Shown piece after piece: positions 1 to 11,666 of a stretch of DNA of 64,000 nt. Within the stretch, counting starts at the first letter, position 1; the number at the start of each line of letters is the position of its first letter. The notes under the pieces are model-generated. The model was not told the DNA's origin. It saw nothing but the letters and a program-made list of their open reading frames with translations, and made no database searches. Both the position numbers and the translations under genes were made by a program. This DNA comes from Phallusia mammillata (taxonomy: Eukaryota > Chordata > Ascidiacea > Phlebobranchia > Ascidiidae): positions 58,416 through 122,415 of the forward strand of contig QLIY01000462.1 in NCBI GenBank assembly GCA_003260075.1, read 5' to 3'.

Positions 1-180
1 TGATGTTATTTTTATATTGTTTGGCCTTTCGTCACCGTGATGGCTACGTCACAAACTGGCACAGCAATGAAAGGTAAATGTTGTATATAATGGGCAGTCA
101 AAACATTTTAAATTTACGTGTGTCAAAACGATTTACCAAATCTAACCAGTCTATAATTACCTGTGTTGTTTTAGATAGGC

Positions 181-284
181 GCATGCAACACTCAACCAGC
201 AGATTCGAAGCAGTCTTGACGACTTGGCCAGAGGTCCTCTGTGTCTTGCTGTGAAGCACGCTTGACTTATGACTAGTCGGACCC
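181..284 (+). pseudogene. Relic of LCCL exon
   Basis: A decayed copy of the first LCCL exon found intact at 8551-8706, 21110-21265 and 27591-27746. The block around 222-262 (gccagaggtcctctgtgtct) is almost unchanged, but the upstream half is scrambled and the Cys-rich core is lost. No partner exon lies nearby. It indicates that the secreted-lectin array once extended to the left edge of the window. Confidence 0.7.
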
Positions 285-580
285 TGTTAGAACTGCTTGT
301 TGGTGAGAAGATACAGGTTATTAATAGTTTTAAATGCAAGCTCTAGTTTACTTACGGTCAAATAAATGTCTAGGCTGTATGTTCAGACAGGAGCTCCAAG
401 CGTACAGCCCATGCAGGTGCCGCTTCAAACGTAGGTAATGCTTGCGGCATAGGCGCTCTAACAACTTGTCATCGACAGATTAGGCCTGCGTTGTTTAAGT
501 CTGAGGGTCTTCACAATATATGGTGCTGTGTTTTCATCACGTATAGTTTAAAATAGTAGCTTGGAGTTGACATTGAAAAG

Positions 581-855
581 AGATGCTTGTAATAGGAACT
601 GGTCAAGAGAAGCACAACAAAAGAAGTAGACAGAAGAAATGCTTGTAATAGGAACCGGTCAAGAGGAGGCACAACAAAGGAAGTGGACAGAAGAGATGCT
701 TGTAATAGGAACCGGTCAAGAGGAGGCACAACAAAGGAAGTAGAAAGAAGAGATGCTTGTAATAGGAACCGGTCATGAGGAGGTAGAACAAAGGAAGTAG
801 ACAGAAGATATGCTTGTAATAGGAACCGGTGAAGAACATAGGAAGTTGGCAGAAG
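581..855. repeat. 57-bp minisatellite, about 4.8 copies
   Basis: Tandem units of 56-57 bp, each beginning near gatgcttgtaataggaac and ending near gtagacagaag; the last unit is shortened. Because 57 is a multiple of three, the minus strand stays open through the array and gives a spurious repetitive reading frame of about 135 codons (511-918). Nothing suggests it is translated. Confidence 0.9.
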
Positions 856-1538
856 GGATATCTCAACAGTTGAGATAGGATGGCTGGACTGACGCCGCGA
901 ATCTAAAGTCCAAAGCAAATTTAATCAGTATCTTTGTCCTTAAGAAGATATGAAGTCAAAACAACGCAATGACTTTTTTGAAATGAAACCTGTTTCTCCA
1001 CTGATGATGAAGTTTGGTAGGAATTTGTTAATAAAGCGTTCAGTAATCAGCTTTTCAGGATTTCTAACGACACATAATTAGACCCTAAACAACTGCAAAA
1101 CAGTTAAAAGTAACTAAAAATCCGTTCAGGAAACGCTACAATTTCCAAACGACTGTTTATTGGAATAACCAGTGTTCTGTTCATGTTCATATTCAGTGGA
1201 TGTGTAGGCGTGATTTTCTTGGCAAGTCTGATTTATAAGCAAAAACGTTTTTCAGAACATTAACAGAACAATCTGTTTTTACAGGTTTCAAAGTTGCCGA
1301 CTCATTCACGAGTCGTTAGACAGTTTACTGAACGGCAGGAAATACAGAATGGTAACAGTACACCCGATACTCTTGACCTGGCATAATACCGTTGTTTACA
1401 TTTTATTTGTTGGCTAATTTGCTTGGGAATAACATTAATAGAAAATAAAAGTGTTTGTTAAGACTGAAAAGTATCACTCCATCAAGCATTCTCGACAAAT
1501 TGTTCCATTAACAAATACTAATACACTTTTTGATTTAG
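856..1538. other. No gene recognised
   Basis: AT-rich sequence between the minisatellite and the first EGF exon. I see no signal-peptide exon or LCCL exon for the downstream gene. Confidence 0.5.
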
Positions 1539-3275
1539 GCACCTGTGTTCATGGTGAAATGGTTACTACCGAATCCCTTCATTACAAGTGTTTGTGTGAT
1601 TCCGGATTCAGTGGAATTCTATGCGCACAAGGTCAGTCTTAAAATTCCATTTGCAACACATAGCGCACGATGCAACCAATTTGTGATGTTGTTTAGCAAT
1701 AGCAATAGTGCTGTTGATAAACAAAAACATATTAACTCTGATTGCAATATTTAGACACAGCTGATGAATGCTTCGATCAAAAGCACAATTTAAACAAAAC
1801 TACCAATACTTGTTTGTGCAGTAATATTTTGCATATTATACCATTACTTTTCTAGACAATAACGAATGTATAACTGGAACACACGACTGTCATCAACACG
1901 CAACTTGTAATAACAAGTTTTAGGTGTTATTACAACGCAAACTATATAGGAAATAGCAGAGTGTTAAGTGCTTCACAAAATACGAGACGTTTGCAACGTT
2001 TAATTTGGATCTAATTACTTTGATTAGTGAGGTTTATCCCTTTAATTTTATTTTTTAGATTTCGATGAATGTAACTTTGGTACACACAACTGCCATCCAC
2101 ACGCTACTTGTTTTAACACAGTGGGTAGTTTCGGATGTTTTTGCAACGCAAACTACAAAGGAGATGGATGGCAATGTTGTAAGTTAAGACCAGTTTTCCG
2201 GGGTAACCACGTGACTGTAAACTATGTTTTGGGATAAGAATCATATTATTTGTGAATTAACCTGTTTTTGATACATTTGTTGCGTGCAGGAAAACAGGCA
2301 TATATTTTGAAAGATTATTTTGCCAACAATGTTGTGAAACGAGGTTGCTGGTTAATGCCATCAATCATTAGTTGGGCGATGAGCAGCGCGCATTTAGCTT
2401 TTCTGCTCACAAATGTGAAACTTTCCGGTTGCACTGGCGCTAACATATGAAATAGATAAATCTTATAGAAACGTACAAATACAAATTATTTTCTCAAGTA
2501 TATGCCAGCATATTTACAAGATTGTGTAATTTCTGTCTCTCAATACTATTTGCTGTTTGAAAATAAGGTAAAAACAAAATTTAAAAATTCAAATAAATTA
2601 CCATCATTATTTTTTGTTCATGTCAGGACTGTAGTCTCTGCATTTTAGGCCCCGTATGGAAAACAAATTCTGAAAACAAACTTATCTCATTTTATTCTGA
2701 ATGGATGTTGTAGATTTGGATGCATGTACGAGTGGAACACACAACTGTCACCAACACGCAACTTGTATCGACAAAGTGGGTAGTTTCCAATGCTCATGCA
2801 ACGCAAACTACGTTGGGAATGGCATTGAATGCGGTTAGTTGTTATATTTGATATAATGAAAACGTTAAATTTGTGAATTATTCCTATTGCCAGTTGTGTT
2901 TGAACTTTTAAGTTTGGCAATTTTCAGAGGCAAACTTCTGCTCGGCTAACAACGATCTCTGCAAAAATAACGGAACTTGCTTGAACACAACAACCGGCTA
3001 CAACTGTTCTTGTGAAATGTTTTACCAAGGAGAGCACTGTGAGCAAGGTATTTCAAAAGATTATGAAGAATCAAAAAACCTAGATGATTTTGTAGAAATT
3101 ATATTGTCTGTTTATAGAGATTAACCACGTGCTTATGGCCACCGCAAGAAATTGGACAGACGCAAGAAAATATTGCCAGTCACTTGGTGGAGATTTGGCG
3201 ACCTGGGGAATGAGAAACGTAACTGTTCGCAAGTATGTAACATAGGTTTAGCTTTATGCAAAATCATAATCAGTT

Positions 3276-3276
<1 letters not shown>

Positions 3277-3351
<75 letters not shown>
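3277..3351 (+). repeat. Poly-C tract, 75 C
   Basis: Uninterrupted C run inside the CTLD intron, immediately before a truncated duplicate of the CTLD exon. It gives spurious poly-Pro and poly-Gly reading frames. Exact length may be unreliable. Confidence 0.95.
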
Positions 3352-3369
3352 TTTAAATCTATTTAAACC

Positions 3370-3405
3370 CGCCACTTGGGGCATGAGAGATGCGTCGATT
3401 TGCAA
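3370..3405 (+). pseudogene. Residual 3' end of a CTLD exon
   Basis: The last 36 nt of a secreted-type CTLD first-half exon ([10 protein letters not shown] followed by a gtaagttccgc donor) sit right after the poly-C tract. The exon 5' part and acceptor are gone. The complete equivalents end at 10684, 16216 and 30108. It marks the recombination joint of the chimeric gene. Confidence 0.8.
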
Positions 3406-4491
3406 GTAAGTTCCGCAAAATTTTCTCTGTTACTATTCGTAAACCCGAGGATAATAATACCATGAATTTTCAATTAAGATCATCATTTATGAAACATCAA
3501 AAACATTTTAACATATTTGCAGCAGATTTATATTGCACCTCATATTTTGTGCCAAACCCTTGATTTTTTTAAGCTTAGGGTCTATAAACGTAATTTGGCT
3601 AAAAATAAATTATTCAAAGTACAGAAATATACACTTTAAAAACGTCATTTTTAAAGCTGGATTATCGAGCATTTGTTACATCCCGGTCCCGATGTCGACT
3701 ACTGGATCGGTTTAACCGACATCGTGCAGGAAGGAGTTTGGAAATATATTGACGGCATTGCCATGACAACCGATAACACTGATTTTGCGGGTGGCGAACC
3801 GAACAATGGGAGCCCCGATCAGGATTGTGCTCAATTGTGGTGGGAAATGAACTATCAAATGGACGACCACGTTTGTGCTGAAAACTTATTCGCAATCTGT
3901 GAAAGAACTTTGAATTAACACAACAAAAGCAAGAGAATTCCGAGTATAGCGTTGATATGGAAATTCATTCTGTGTATATATTGAACCCACGGCAGGAAAG
4001 GCCTGTACTTTTCTGTGTAAGTATGCCGTTATTGCTTGTCTGCATCGACGCTTCAGGTCTGATGCCAACTGTTTATCTGTGTCTCAACTGATTGCATGAG
4101 TTAATTTGAATAAGGAATATAATATGCTTTCAAACATTTGCCTCTTTTAAACACTGCTTTAAGGTTGTTTCCGTGTTCGGTTGTTCGTCATTTCGACTTG
4201 CAACTACCAAGATTCAAACGCACAGTTGACGTTGTGGTGTCATCCAAGTGTACTGCCTGTGTAAACCAAGCAGAGTATGGGTTTATGACACAGCGTCCAA
4301 TTCCCGGTTTACTAACATTTTTAAGGTGTCAGTATCAGTTATCTTGGTTTAGTTTATCCTGCAGTCCGATTAAATGGTAACAATACCCCTATAACCCTAT
4401 ACTAGCTTGTTTAACCACTTAAAATTAATACGTGACCGTAAAGAACAGTAAAGACTTGCTGCATAAGGTTATTATGTTGCTACATTTTTTG

Positions 4492-5290
4492 AACATTGTG
4501 GCCCATTCTAGTTTTTAATGTTGTTATCTTTTTTGTAACTTGTAAAGGTAGCATGCAAGTCATTGACTGAAAGGAATAAAATTGTTTTGGTATCCACGAT
4601 ACTTTATTTGCATTTCTTTTTCGAAATACTGACTCATTTTTAGGGCTTATTTTAAATTAATTGTTCCGTAATTTTTTTAATCATATTTTGTGAAATATAA
4701 AGCGTTAAGTTTACAACTTGTAATGTAATTCACTGCACACAGTTTAAACGGCAGCGTTTTTTGCCAATTGATTGGGTTTGTGGCAAACTTGCTTTACGCT
4801 TCGATTCACCAGCCGCAAGCACAAGACGTGCTGCAGGTGCCCACGCTGTTAAATTTGACTGTTATTTTGTTTCGCAATGTATGAGCCAGGAAACTTCAGT
4901 AACCTCTTGTGTGTTTTAAAAGGTGTTGCTTGCTGATGTTATTCAGATATTTTGTTTTGGGCTAAAAAGTTACTTACAATAACTACTTGTCTCTATTGAT
5001 TTTAGCTGGTTTAGCGTGTTGTGGTCTTGTAATTTTATATATTATGTTCTGTAGAGGAGTTTGCTGTAATTTTCTGATGTGTAATAATTGTAACCTATTC
5101 AGTATCAGGTGCTTTAGTGTTTAATTAGCATTGGTCGTTATGTTCCGCTACCAGCAAGCTGCTCTCATTCTGCATGGAAATAAATACCCAAAGCACTTGA
5201 GAACAAAGGTAGGAATGCTATACAGCACTTTTCATCTACCACGTTAAACAACAACGTATCCTGAAAACTATTTTACAAGCAAGTAGATTA
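4492..5290 (+). repeat. RptA copy 1
   Basis: First of seven related segments in the same orientation. Diagnostic blocks: cagccgcaagcacaagacg (about 4810), agctggtttagcgtgttgtg (about 5006) and tggaaataaat (about 5175). A splice-acceptor-like ttttag at about 5003-5008 precedes a short open segment to about 5122 with a hydrophobic, Cys-rich translation (GLACCGLVILYIMF...). The function is unknown. Confidence 0.75.
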
Positions 5291-5445
5291 GTTTGTCTAC
5301 ACTGACGCTTTAGGGCTCAGCATGAATGTAATCTTCTTAGCTGATCAGTGGTCAAACTGGCGACCCCCCACTTGGAGCTGACGTATTCAGCATACGAGGC
5401 AGGCGACGGTGCTTGTTATGTACCTTTCGTCAGGTTTACCCCTGA

Positions 5446-5512
5446 ACCTTCAGCTCAGGTGGTAGAGTGCGTGTCCCTGAAAGACTCATGGCGTGGATTC
5501 GAATTAAAAATG
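5446..5512 (+). repeat. tRNA-derived SINE head
   Basis: An A-box-like block (agctcaggtggtagag, about 5452-5466) and a B-box-like block (gattcgaatt, about 5496) are correctly spaced for a Pol III promoter, but no acceptor stem can be closed. The flank 5341-5450 is homologous to 12402-12515, where a second, more decayed copy lies. Confidence 0.6.
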
Positions 5513-5932
5513 TGCCTAATCGAATAAATTTGGGTTCGGCCGAAATTGAATATTCGGCAATTTCCAGACACTGCAGCCAAATAATCACGTCGCTTCTGCA
5601 TGAGTTGTATCACGAGTGCGCACTTAATTTTATTGCTGCCGTTGACGCTTTTAGTTTTGACCGCATGTGTTTTCAACCGATATTACGTTGCCCTAAAAGT
5701 TGCATCATGACTACAGTGTCAACGACGTAGGCTTACCTCCTTGATACCTATCACTGATATTTTCCTTTATTTGCCAATGAAGACCTAAAGCATTGCAAGT
5801 ATTTTAGAATAGTGCATCGTGTGTCTTGTTTTTTTTTTGACAAATAAATTTTCTGGGAAAACATCTCGTGATACAAAAACCGATTTAGGTCCATTAAAAA
5901 ACCTCTATTTGACGATTTGATTTTTTACTTAG

Positions 5933-6421
5933 CCTCACGCGACACTAAACAGTCGGATTTGAAACACTCGATCACAAAGTGATTTGTCCCGGCGGCTGTT
6001 GGGTGCAACATTCAGATTTACGTGGGACTGACGACTACGCCAGCGGTCCTCTGTGACTTGCTGCGATGCGCGCAGGACTGATGGACAGTAAGTCGATTTT
6101 TAAAGTAATGTATTTTATTGGTCCAAACTTTTGCCACCACACGGCAATTTCAATGTTAGTAGCAGTTCGAAAGTTTGCTTGGTGCTGTGTATCATCATTA
6201 GTTTATGACGCCTGCTTGGTGTTTGGTAGTTTACATAAAAACTTGGTAGTTTACATTAAGAACAAAGCGTTTTTTCGACACTTTTAGATTTTTCTTAACT
6301 TTATTGCAATTATCACGTTTAGAAGACAGAGATACATGTTTTCATAAGTGATCCACTGTCCAAATACGAAGGCACACCAGCGAATTATGCTTTTCTGCTT
6401 CATTCACCTACTCGTTTCAAA
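5933..6421 (+). pseudogene. Two-exon LCCL relic
   Basis: LCCL-1 first exon at 5933-6087 is 155 nt instead of 156: one A is missing in the cacaaag stretch (frameshift) and the conserved Cys codon TGT reads TGA near 6053. The second exon, 6323-6421, is 99 nt instead of 120 through two deletions. Homology to the intact gene at 21110-21627 continues through the flanking introns and upstream to about 5580. No exon 4 or later follows, so the gene was truncated after duplication. Confidence 0.85.
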
Positions 6422-7577
6422 GTAAGACGAGCTCGTTTATTGCTATACAATTCACAAACCTCATTTGTTGTGGTGAATGACAACACCCTTTTTATTTAAA
6501 TGGGACGTTCTCGTAGTAGGTTGCTGAGCAAAACACAAAACCCATTGGTTCATTTACTTGTTTCTATAAAGTTGGGGAAACGTTCGACTAAAAAATTAAA
6601 CTGTCCTAGTTTTCGTATATCTAACTGTTTCATTTTACTGCTTCGGTATGCTCGCTTATCAATTTCAGCTAATATAAATGTCCGATATTTTAAAAAATAT
6701 GAACGTAGGAACCAATCCACCCCAACTCAGTTTTTGTTTATTTGTGACTTTAGAACCAATCAATTTTTAAGCAATAAACAAGGTATTTCTCTTCTACATG
6801 TTTGTTTGTTTTCCAAGTTGTAGTACATTTGCCACGGACAAATAAGCCTTGAGTATTGCAATTTAATTTTACAAATGTTCAGGCATTGGGGATAAACAAA
6901 GTATAAAACTCGTTTTTGTATTTCTTGACAGTAAAAAAATACAAAAAACGTCCCCTGTCTGGCATATTTTGGTACAAACTAAACCTGTACTAAGAGTTAA
7001 TAGAGTTGTTAACTTTCGTTGTTATTTACTTACGTCAGACATTAAATTAGCTAATGCACTGCTTTAAACCTAACCAACTGCCAAAATGCATTTATGTATA
7101 GAGTAAAGTAGCATGATTATAAGCTATAACAATGCATTTAACTCTTATGACCCGAAAGGCGTTTAACTAAATCGTTTTTTTTTCTGACGTTGGCCATTAA
7201 CATCAAATCGTTTTTTTTAACAGACGTTGGTCATAAACTCGATGCTCATCACTTCTCAATCGTGTTTTCTGTTGTTCGGTCGCATTTCAGCAGTGCAGTA
7301 AGATACTTGGCGTCTGTAAATATTGTTAGGTTTAAATTGCTTTCTGAAATAGGATTATTGTATTACTTGTTTTGGATAATGTCTATGGGACTTAACATTT
7401 TTGTGTGATAAGTCAAAAATAACTTGCTTAATCTATCTATGTGTTAACTAACCTGTAATTAGCAACTCGTAGAACCAAGGTTGTTTGCAAGATATTGTCG
7501 GGCCACATTAAGACGTGAGTGACCATATTTTACGTATAATTTCAGACTAATACATTTGTGTCATTTTTCAACTACAG
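6422..7577. other. Spacer and upstream region of next gene
   Basis: About 6480-6540 is still homologous to the intron at 21709-21750. From about 7140 the sequence matches 13590-13760, the region upstream of the next paralogue, so the promoter region was duplicated with the gene. A conserved actacag at 7571-7577 just before the start exon (also 13914-13920 and 25696-25702) looks like a 3' splice site, implying a non-coding upstream exon. Confidence 0.45.
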
Positions 7578-7586
7578 AATTTCACA

Positions 7587-10500
7587 ATGGTTAGGGCACT
7601 GAATTCGGTCATTGTTTTTAACGTTTTGCTGGTGCAGATTTTATCGTATTTTCAAGGAAGTGTATCCCTGCAAGGTACAACAAAAAGTAGTAGTGCCGTT
7701 TCTTTTCATATTTTTAACCTACTATGACAACATTTTTTAATGTTCAAACTTCGAGACATTTTGCATCCCAGAAATAACGATATTCTTTCGTTCAGAATAT
7801 GTAAAACCGTAATATAAACTTTTGTCAATGACGTTCAGGCGATAGGTTACTGCCCAATTTGTTATGTTTGTTATTTGTTTTACAATTCATTTTTATTCTC
7901 GCTTCCAGGTTCATACAATTAAGGTCTCTTCGATGCTCTTTTGGTTATCTTTATTATTAGTTTCACTAACTTGGTTATGTAAGACCTTTCTGTTTATTTT
8001 TGTTGTGTTGCAATCCTTTTGCATCTTTTAAACTAAAGCTTTGTTACGTCATACATGAGTAATTGTTTATTCAAAGAATCCATTAGCAAGAATCCATCCA
8101 TTAGTTCAGTGGTTCTCAAACTTTTTTGTTGCGACGGAAAAGTTTTCTAGACTTGCGACGTACCAGAAAATAAAAGTTAATGAGAAAACTTGTTATTAAA
8201 GTGGAGTTTATTAATACAACAACAAAAAGCCACACAACGGAACTATTCTGCGACGCCCTTGAATTGAAACGACGCACCAGGGCGTCGCGACGCACAGTTT
8301 GAGAACTACTGCATTAAGTGATCGTTTTGATTGATTTATACATTATCACATTAATGAGAAACATACAGTGTATTCGATATTATACTGCGCACCACATATC
8401 ATAAACGTGCTCTGCAGGAGCGGCAGTATTCCTTGCAAAGCACGTTTACCCAACAGCGAACAAATATTTTCGCTTCGGCAAAAACAGCGCTGTAATATTT
8501 TACAACAAAGTATTTGGCATGATGAATTAAAAGACTTAATTTATGTTTAGCCACATGCGACACTAAACTGTCGGATTTGAAACACTCGATCACAAAAGTG
8601 ATTTGTCCCGGGGGCTGTTGGATGCAACATTCAGAATTATGTGGGACTGACGACTACGCCAGAGGTCCTCTGTGTCTTGCTGCGATGCATGCTGGACTGG
8701 TGGACAGTAAGTTCGTTTGCCTAAAATGTAGCCCACAATGAACCCGTACATTGCCTTACAACATTAAACCATGTGCAAATTTGTATTGAATAAGTGAGCC
8801 TTCACAGCCGAATTTGTCTTATATTTGCATTGCAACATATAAAAACTCTATAACTGTAAGAACTATTTGTAAGGTGAAGGAGGATATTTTGAAGTGTTTC
8901 AAAGCGACCCACTTCCCAAGTATAAAGGCACAACAAGATTTGGAGTAATCAGCGAATCATGTGATTCTGCCTCAAATACATATTCATTTCAAAGTAAGAT
9001 TTCGCATATCCTACATTACAAGGCAAACACCATAATTTGTTTGTTTTTGTATGTAGTGAAATGCAGCACAAAGGGAAACTCAGAATTTTCCAATACTCAT
9101 GTGGTTTGTCCCTACGGTTGTCGTTCTAACTACGTTTGTGGAACATACCTGTACAACAGCGATTCATCTGTTTGTGCAGCAGCGATTAACGCAGGGATTT
9201 TAACTGGTTTGTAAATTATTTTTTGTTTGTGTCCAAAAAATCGCAACTTTAAATTTTTCAGATAGCGGAGGTGCGGTGACTTTTTACTTGCGTGAAAGCA
9301 AAGAAATGCAGTCGAAATGTGGAATTTTTGGCAGTTCTTTTAACTTTATTGGTATGTTTTTGTAGATTTAAGTAACAATAATATTATGCACTGAATTTCT
9401 ACACAATGATACAATACTAAGTATCGCAAAGCAGTTATGAACAACGTTCAAACTCACAATCCTATTGTTCTAATCTTTCAGACGAAAACACTTGTTTGCG
9501 AAACTGTCAAAACGACGGCCCCCCCCCCCAATCAATGCAGAATTCTGTTCCTGTCTACCAGGGACCAAAGGAGAGGATTGTGAAATTGGTAAGTAACGTA
9601 GTTTAGTGTTGCATGAAGGTTGTTATGCAGGCAATAAACGTTTATTTAGATAGCGACGAATGCACGACTCGATCACACAACTGCCACCAACACGCAACTT
9701 GTACCAATACAGTGGGTAGTTTCCAATGTTCATGCAACGCAAACTACACAGGAAATGGCAAACAATGCGGTAACTGACAGCTATTTTATTGTCACAAAAT
9801 AGTGTTTGTATAAGTTACTTAAAGTTTAATAAATAAGCTATTGCTGCCAGGCATAGTATCAAGTTTATGGAGCTTTATAAACTTGTTACTTATAGTTTAT
9901 CTTAATTGAGCTTTTTATGTTCTTTAGTTCCTGACTTTTGTGAGCAAAATATCGGAATTTGTCAAAACGGAGCAACGTGCTTTGATACCGCAATCAGTTA
10001 CAACTGTTCGTGCCTTGATGGCTACACTGACCAGCATTGCGAAACTGGTAAATTGGATTTACGTAAAATTTTAATTTTTACATATACACAACTACATTAT
10101 AGTGTAGCAAACTTTTTGAGATTTTTGTACAGACATCAACGAATGTACGAGTGGAACACACAACTGTCATGAACACGCAACTTGTAACAACACTGTGGGC
10201 AGTTTTCAATGCGCATGCGATGCAAACTACACAGGAAATGGCAGACAATGCGGTAAAACACGATTCTTTTTTCTTTTTGTTTCCAAGTTAAGCGGTGAAC
10301 GTTGCTGTACTTTTTCAGTGCCTGACTTCTGTGCACAAAATAACAATATTTGTCAAAACGGAACGTGTTTGGATAACAATGTGAGTTACAGTTGCTCATG
10401 TCTCATCGGTTATGTTGGTCTGCATTGCGAAACAGGTACAATTGGCGCCAAAAATAATGTATGTGTACAATATTGTCTTGGTTTCGCTGCAACATAGCCT

Positions 10501-11330
10501 CTCCTACGAGTGTTGTAATGAAGTACTTAGCTTATTACGATTACTCTACTGATATCCATTTTCATTTGGCAGTCAGTCATACCTTAACAACCACTGAAAT
10601 GACCTGGGCTGACTCAAGATCATATTGTCAGTCTATCGGTTCAGATCTCGCCACTTGGGGCATGAGAAACGCGTCGATTCGCAAGTAAGTTCTACAAAAC
10701 ATCGAGTAGAAACTTGACCAAACGATCTTAAGAGCCAGGGACCAGTATGCTAACTAAAAAAAAAACTTGATCGTATTTGGAAGCGTCCCGGGTTCGAACC
10801 CCTTGAAAAACATTAAGAAACCTAGAAATTCGATATTAGTTGTTACCATCACCAAGGCATTTGGCAAACTGGTCTAAACCCAGCAACAAGTTGTAAGCAG
10901 ATACGCGACTAGACGACAAATAAAAACATATTAAAAATTGACAGATATTGGATCTCATGTTTCATGCCAATCGCTGATTTTTCAGGTTAAGCTATTAAAC
11001 ATAACTTTATCAAATAGAAATATTATTTTCCTTTAAGTTCATGAACATTATCTTAAACTGATTTTTAGCTGGATTATCGAGAATTTGTTACGTCCCCGTC
11101 CCGATAACGGCTACTGGATCGGCTTATCTGACATCGAGCAGGAAGGAGTTTGGAAATATGTTGACGGCGTTGCCATGACAACCAATAACACCAGTTTTGC
11201 GGATGACCAACCGGACGACGCGCACTCCAGTGAGGATTGTGCGCATCTGTGGTGGGGATACAACTATCAGATGAACGACGACGAGTGTGCTGCAAGTTAT
11301 TTCGCAATCTGTGAAAAAGCTTTACATTAA
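7587..11330 (+). CDS. Secreted LCCL-LCCL-EGF-C-type lectin (one damaged exon)
   Basis: Twelve exons: 7587-7674 (signal peptide MVRALNSVIVFNVLLVQILS), 8551-8706 and 8874-8993 (LCCL 1), 9057-9206 and 9262-9351 (LCCL 2, short C-terminal half), 9482-9588 (EGF-like), 9650-9769 (Ca-EGF), 9928-10047 (EGF), 10133-10252 (Ca-EGF), 10319-10435 (EGF), 10573-10684 and 11069-11330 (CTLD). All inter-module introns are phase 1; the CTLD intron is phase 2. LCCL 1 shows the family core VICPGGCW and CLAAMHAGL. The Ca-EGF repeats have D-x-D/N-E-C, the hydroxylation pattern C-x-N-x4-F-x-C-x-C and an NYT sequon. The CTLD has WIGL but QPD where all relatives have EPN, and MND in the WND place. Exon 9482-9588 is 107 nt instead of 111 because 11 C replace 15 nt, a frameshift. 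Skipping this phase 1-1 exon restores a frame of about 484 residues. A homopolymer miscount is also possible. Confidence 0.75.
8107..8311. mobile_element. hAT-like MITE, 205 bp
   Basis: Ends CAGTGGTTCTCAAAC and GTTTGAGAACTACTG form terminal inverted repeats. Flanks cattagtt and cattaagt are a slightly diverged 8-bp target duplication. The paralogous introns at about 14498 and 26999 carry the empty site ccattagttgatcg, so it inserted in intron 1 after gene duplication. Confidence 0.85.
9519..9529 (+). repeat. Poly-C tract (11 C) inside an EGF exon
   Basis: Replaces the 15 nt that encode the second-loop Cys region in the intact equivalent at 28597-28611. The net change is -4 nt. Confidence 0.85.
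10725..10812 (+). repeat. B-box-bearing SINE remnant in CTLD intron
   Basis: Contains cgtcccgggttcgaacccc, a tRNA T-arm/B-box-like block. Homologous copies occupy the same intron of the paralogues at about 16250-16345 and 30120-30215, so the insertion predates the duplications. It is not a functional tRNA: no cloverleaf can be closed. Confidence 0.6.
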
Positions 11331-11434
11331 CACGAACAAAAGCAACAAGCTCCCTTCGTATAGCGTCGACATGGAAATTCATTGTGTATATATTACCAAG
11401 TGGTAAAACAATACATGGTTTAGCATAGTACGCC

Positions 11435-11570
11435 AGGCCTATTGAAGGCGTGGTACCGAATCAACTGGTCACCAAGCATTCGCCATATGGCAAGAAATAT
11501 CTAGCCTGCGGTGGGATTCGAACCTACGACAGGAGATTGTCGGATTCGGTGGAATGCCTTCAATACGCCT
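11435..11570. repeat. Fold-back element with tRNA-like core
   Basis: Inverted arms at about 11435-11468 and 11535-11570 (aggcctattgaaggcg against its imperfect complement) enclose gtgggattcgaacc, an inverted B-box. The same structure recurs at 17022-17168, and a disrupted relative is spread over 19560-20705. Confidence 0.7.
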
Positions 11571-11666
11571 GTACCTGTACTTTTCTATGTTAGTATGCCG
11601 TGATCGCTGGTCTGCATCGACGCTTCAGGGCTGATCCCAACTGTTTATCTATGTCTCGACTGATTG

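Larger units (their letters stand above)
1539..3918 (+). pseudogene. 5'-less chimeric EGF/C-type lectin gene
   Basis: Exons seen: EGF-like 1539-1631; broken Ca-binding EGF about 1857-1965 (an 8-nt deletion gives a frameshift and TAG); intact Ca-EGF 2059-2178 and 2714-2833; EGF 2928-3047; CTLD first half 3118-3232; CTLD second half 3657-3918 ending TAA. From 2059 onward the exons join in frame (phases 1-1, then phase 2 inside the CTLD). The CTLD has WIGL, a GEPNN (EPN, mannose-type) motif and MDD in the usual WND place. No start, signal peptide or LCCL exon was found upstream. Exons 2928-3232 resemble the membrane-lectin type of the minus array (FCSAN.. EGF, WGMRNVTVR, donor gtatgtaac), while 3657-3918 resembles the secreted type. 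A leftover secreted-type half exon lies between them (3370-3405). Best read as a recombinant relic; a still expressed gene with missing 5' exons cannot be excluded. Confidence 0.6.
3919..5932. other. Duplicated 3' flank, no gene
   Basis: Three-prime flank of the lectin gene, colinear with the flank at 16916-18310 (shared blocks near 4190-4260/17225-17290 and 4492-4620/17578-17700). It holds an AATAAA at 4575-4580, RptA copy 1, a tRNA-like SINE head, and from about 5580 the upstream region of the next relic, which is homologous to 20750-21110. Confidence 0.6.

Noticed and set aside
511-918. 135-codon minus-strand open frame with repeated amino acids
   Set aside because: It is produced by the 57-bp minisatellite, whose unit length is a multiple of three.
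3133-3409. Poly-Gly and poly-Pro proteins
   Set aside because: Translations of the 75-C tract joined to out-of-frame CTLD exon sequence.
5467-5730. Frame also seen at 20725-20910 with similar C-terminus
   Set aside because: The similarity follows from the segmental duplication; no leader, domain or splice support, and the N-terminal parts differ.
10725-10812. Possible tRNA gene (ggttcgaacc)
   Set aside because: Only a B-box-like T-arm is present; no acceptor stem or anticodon arm can be paired. The same holds for 5446, 12507, 11435 and 17022.
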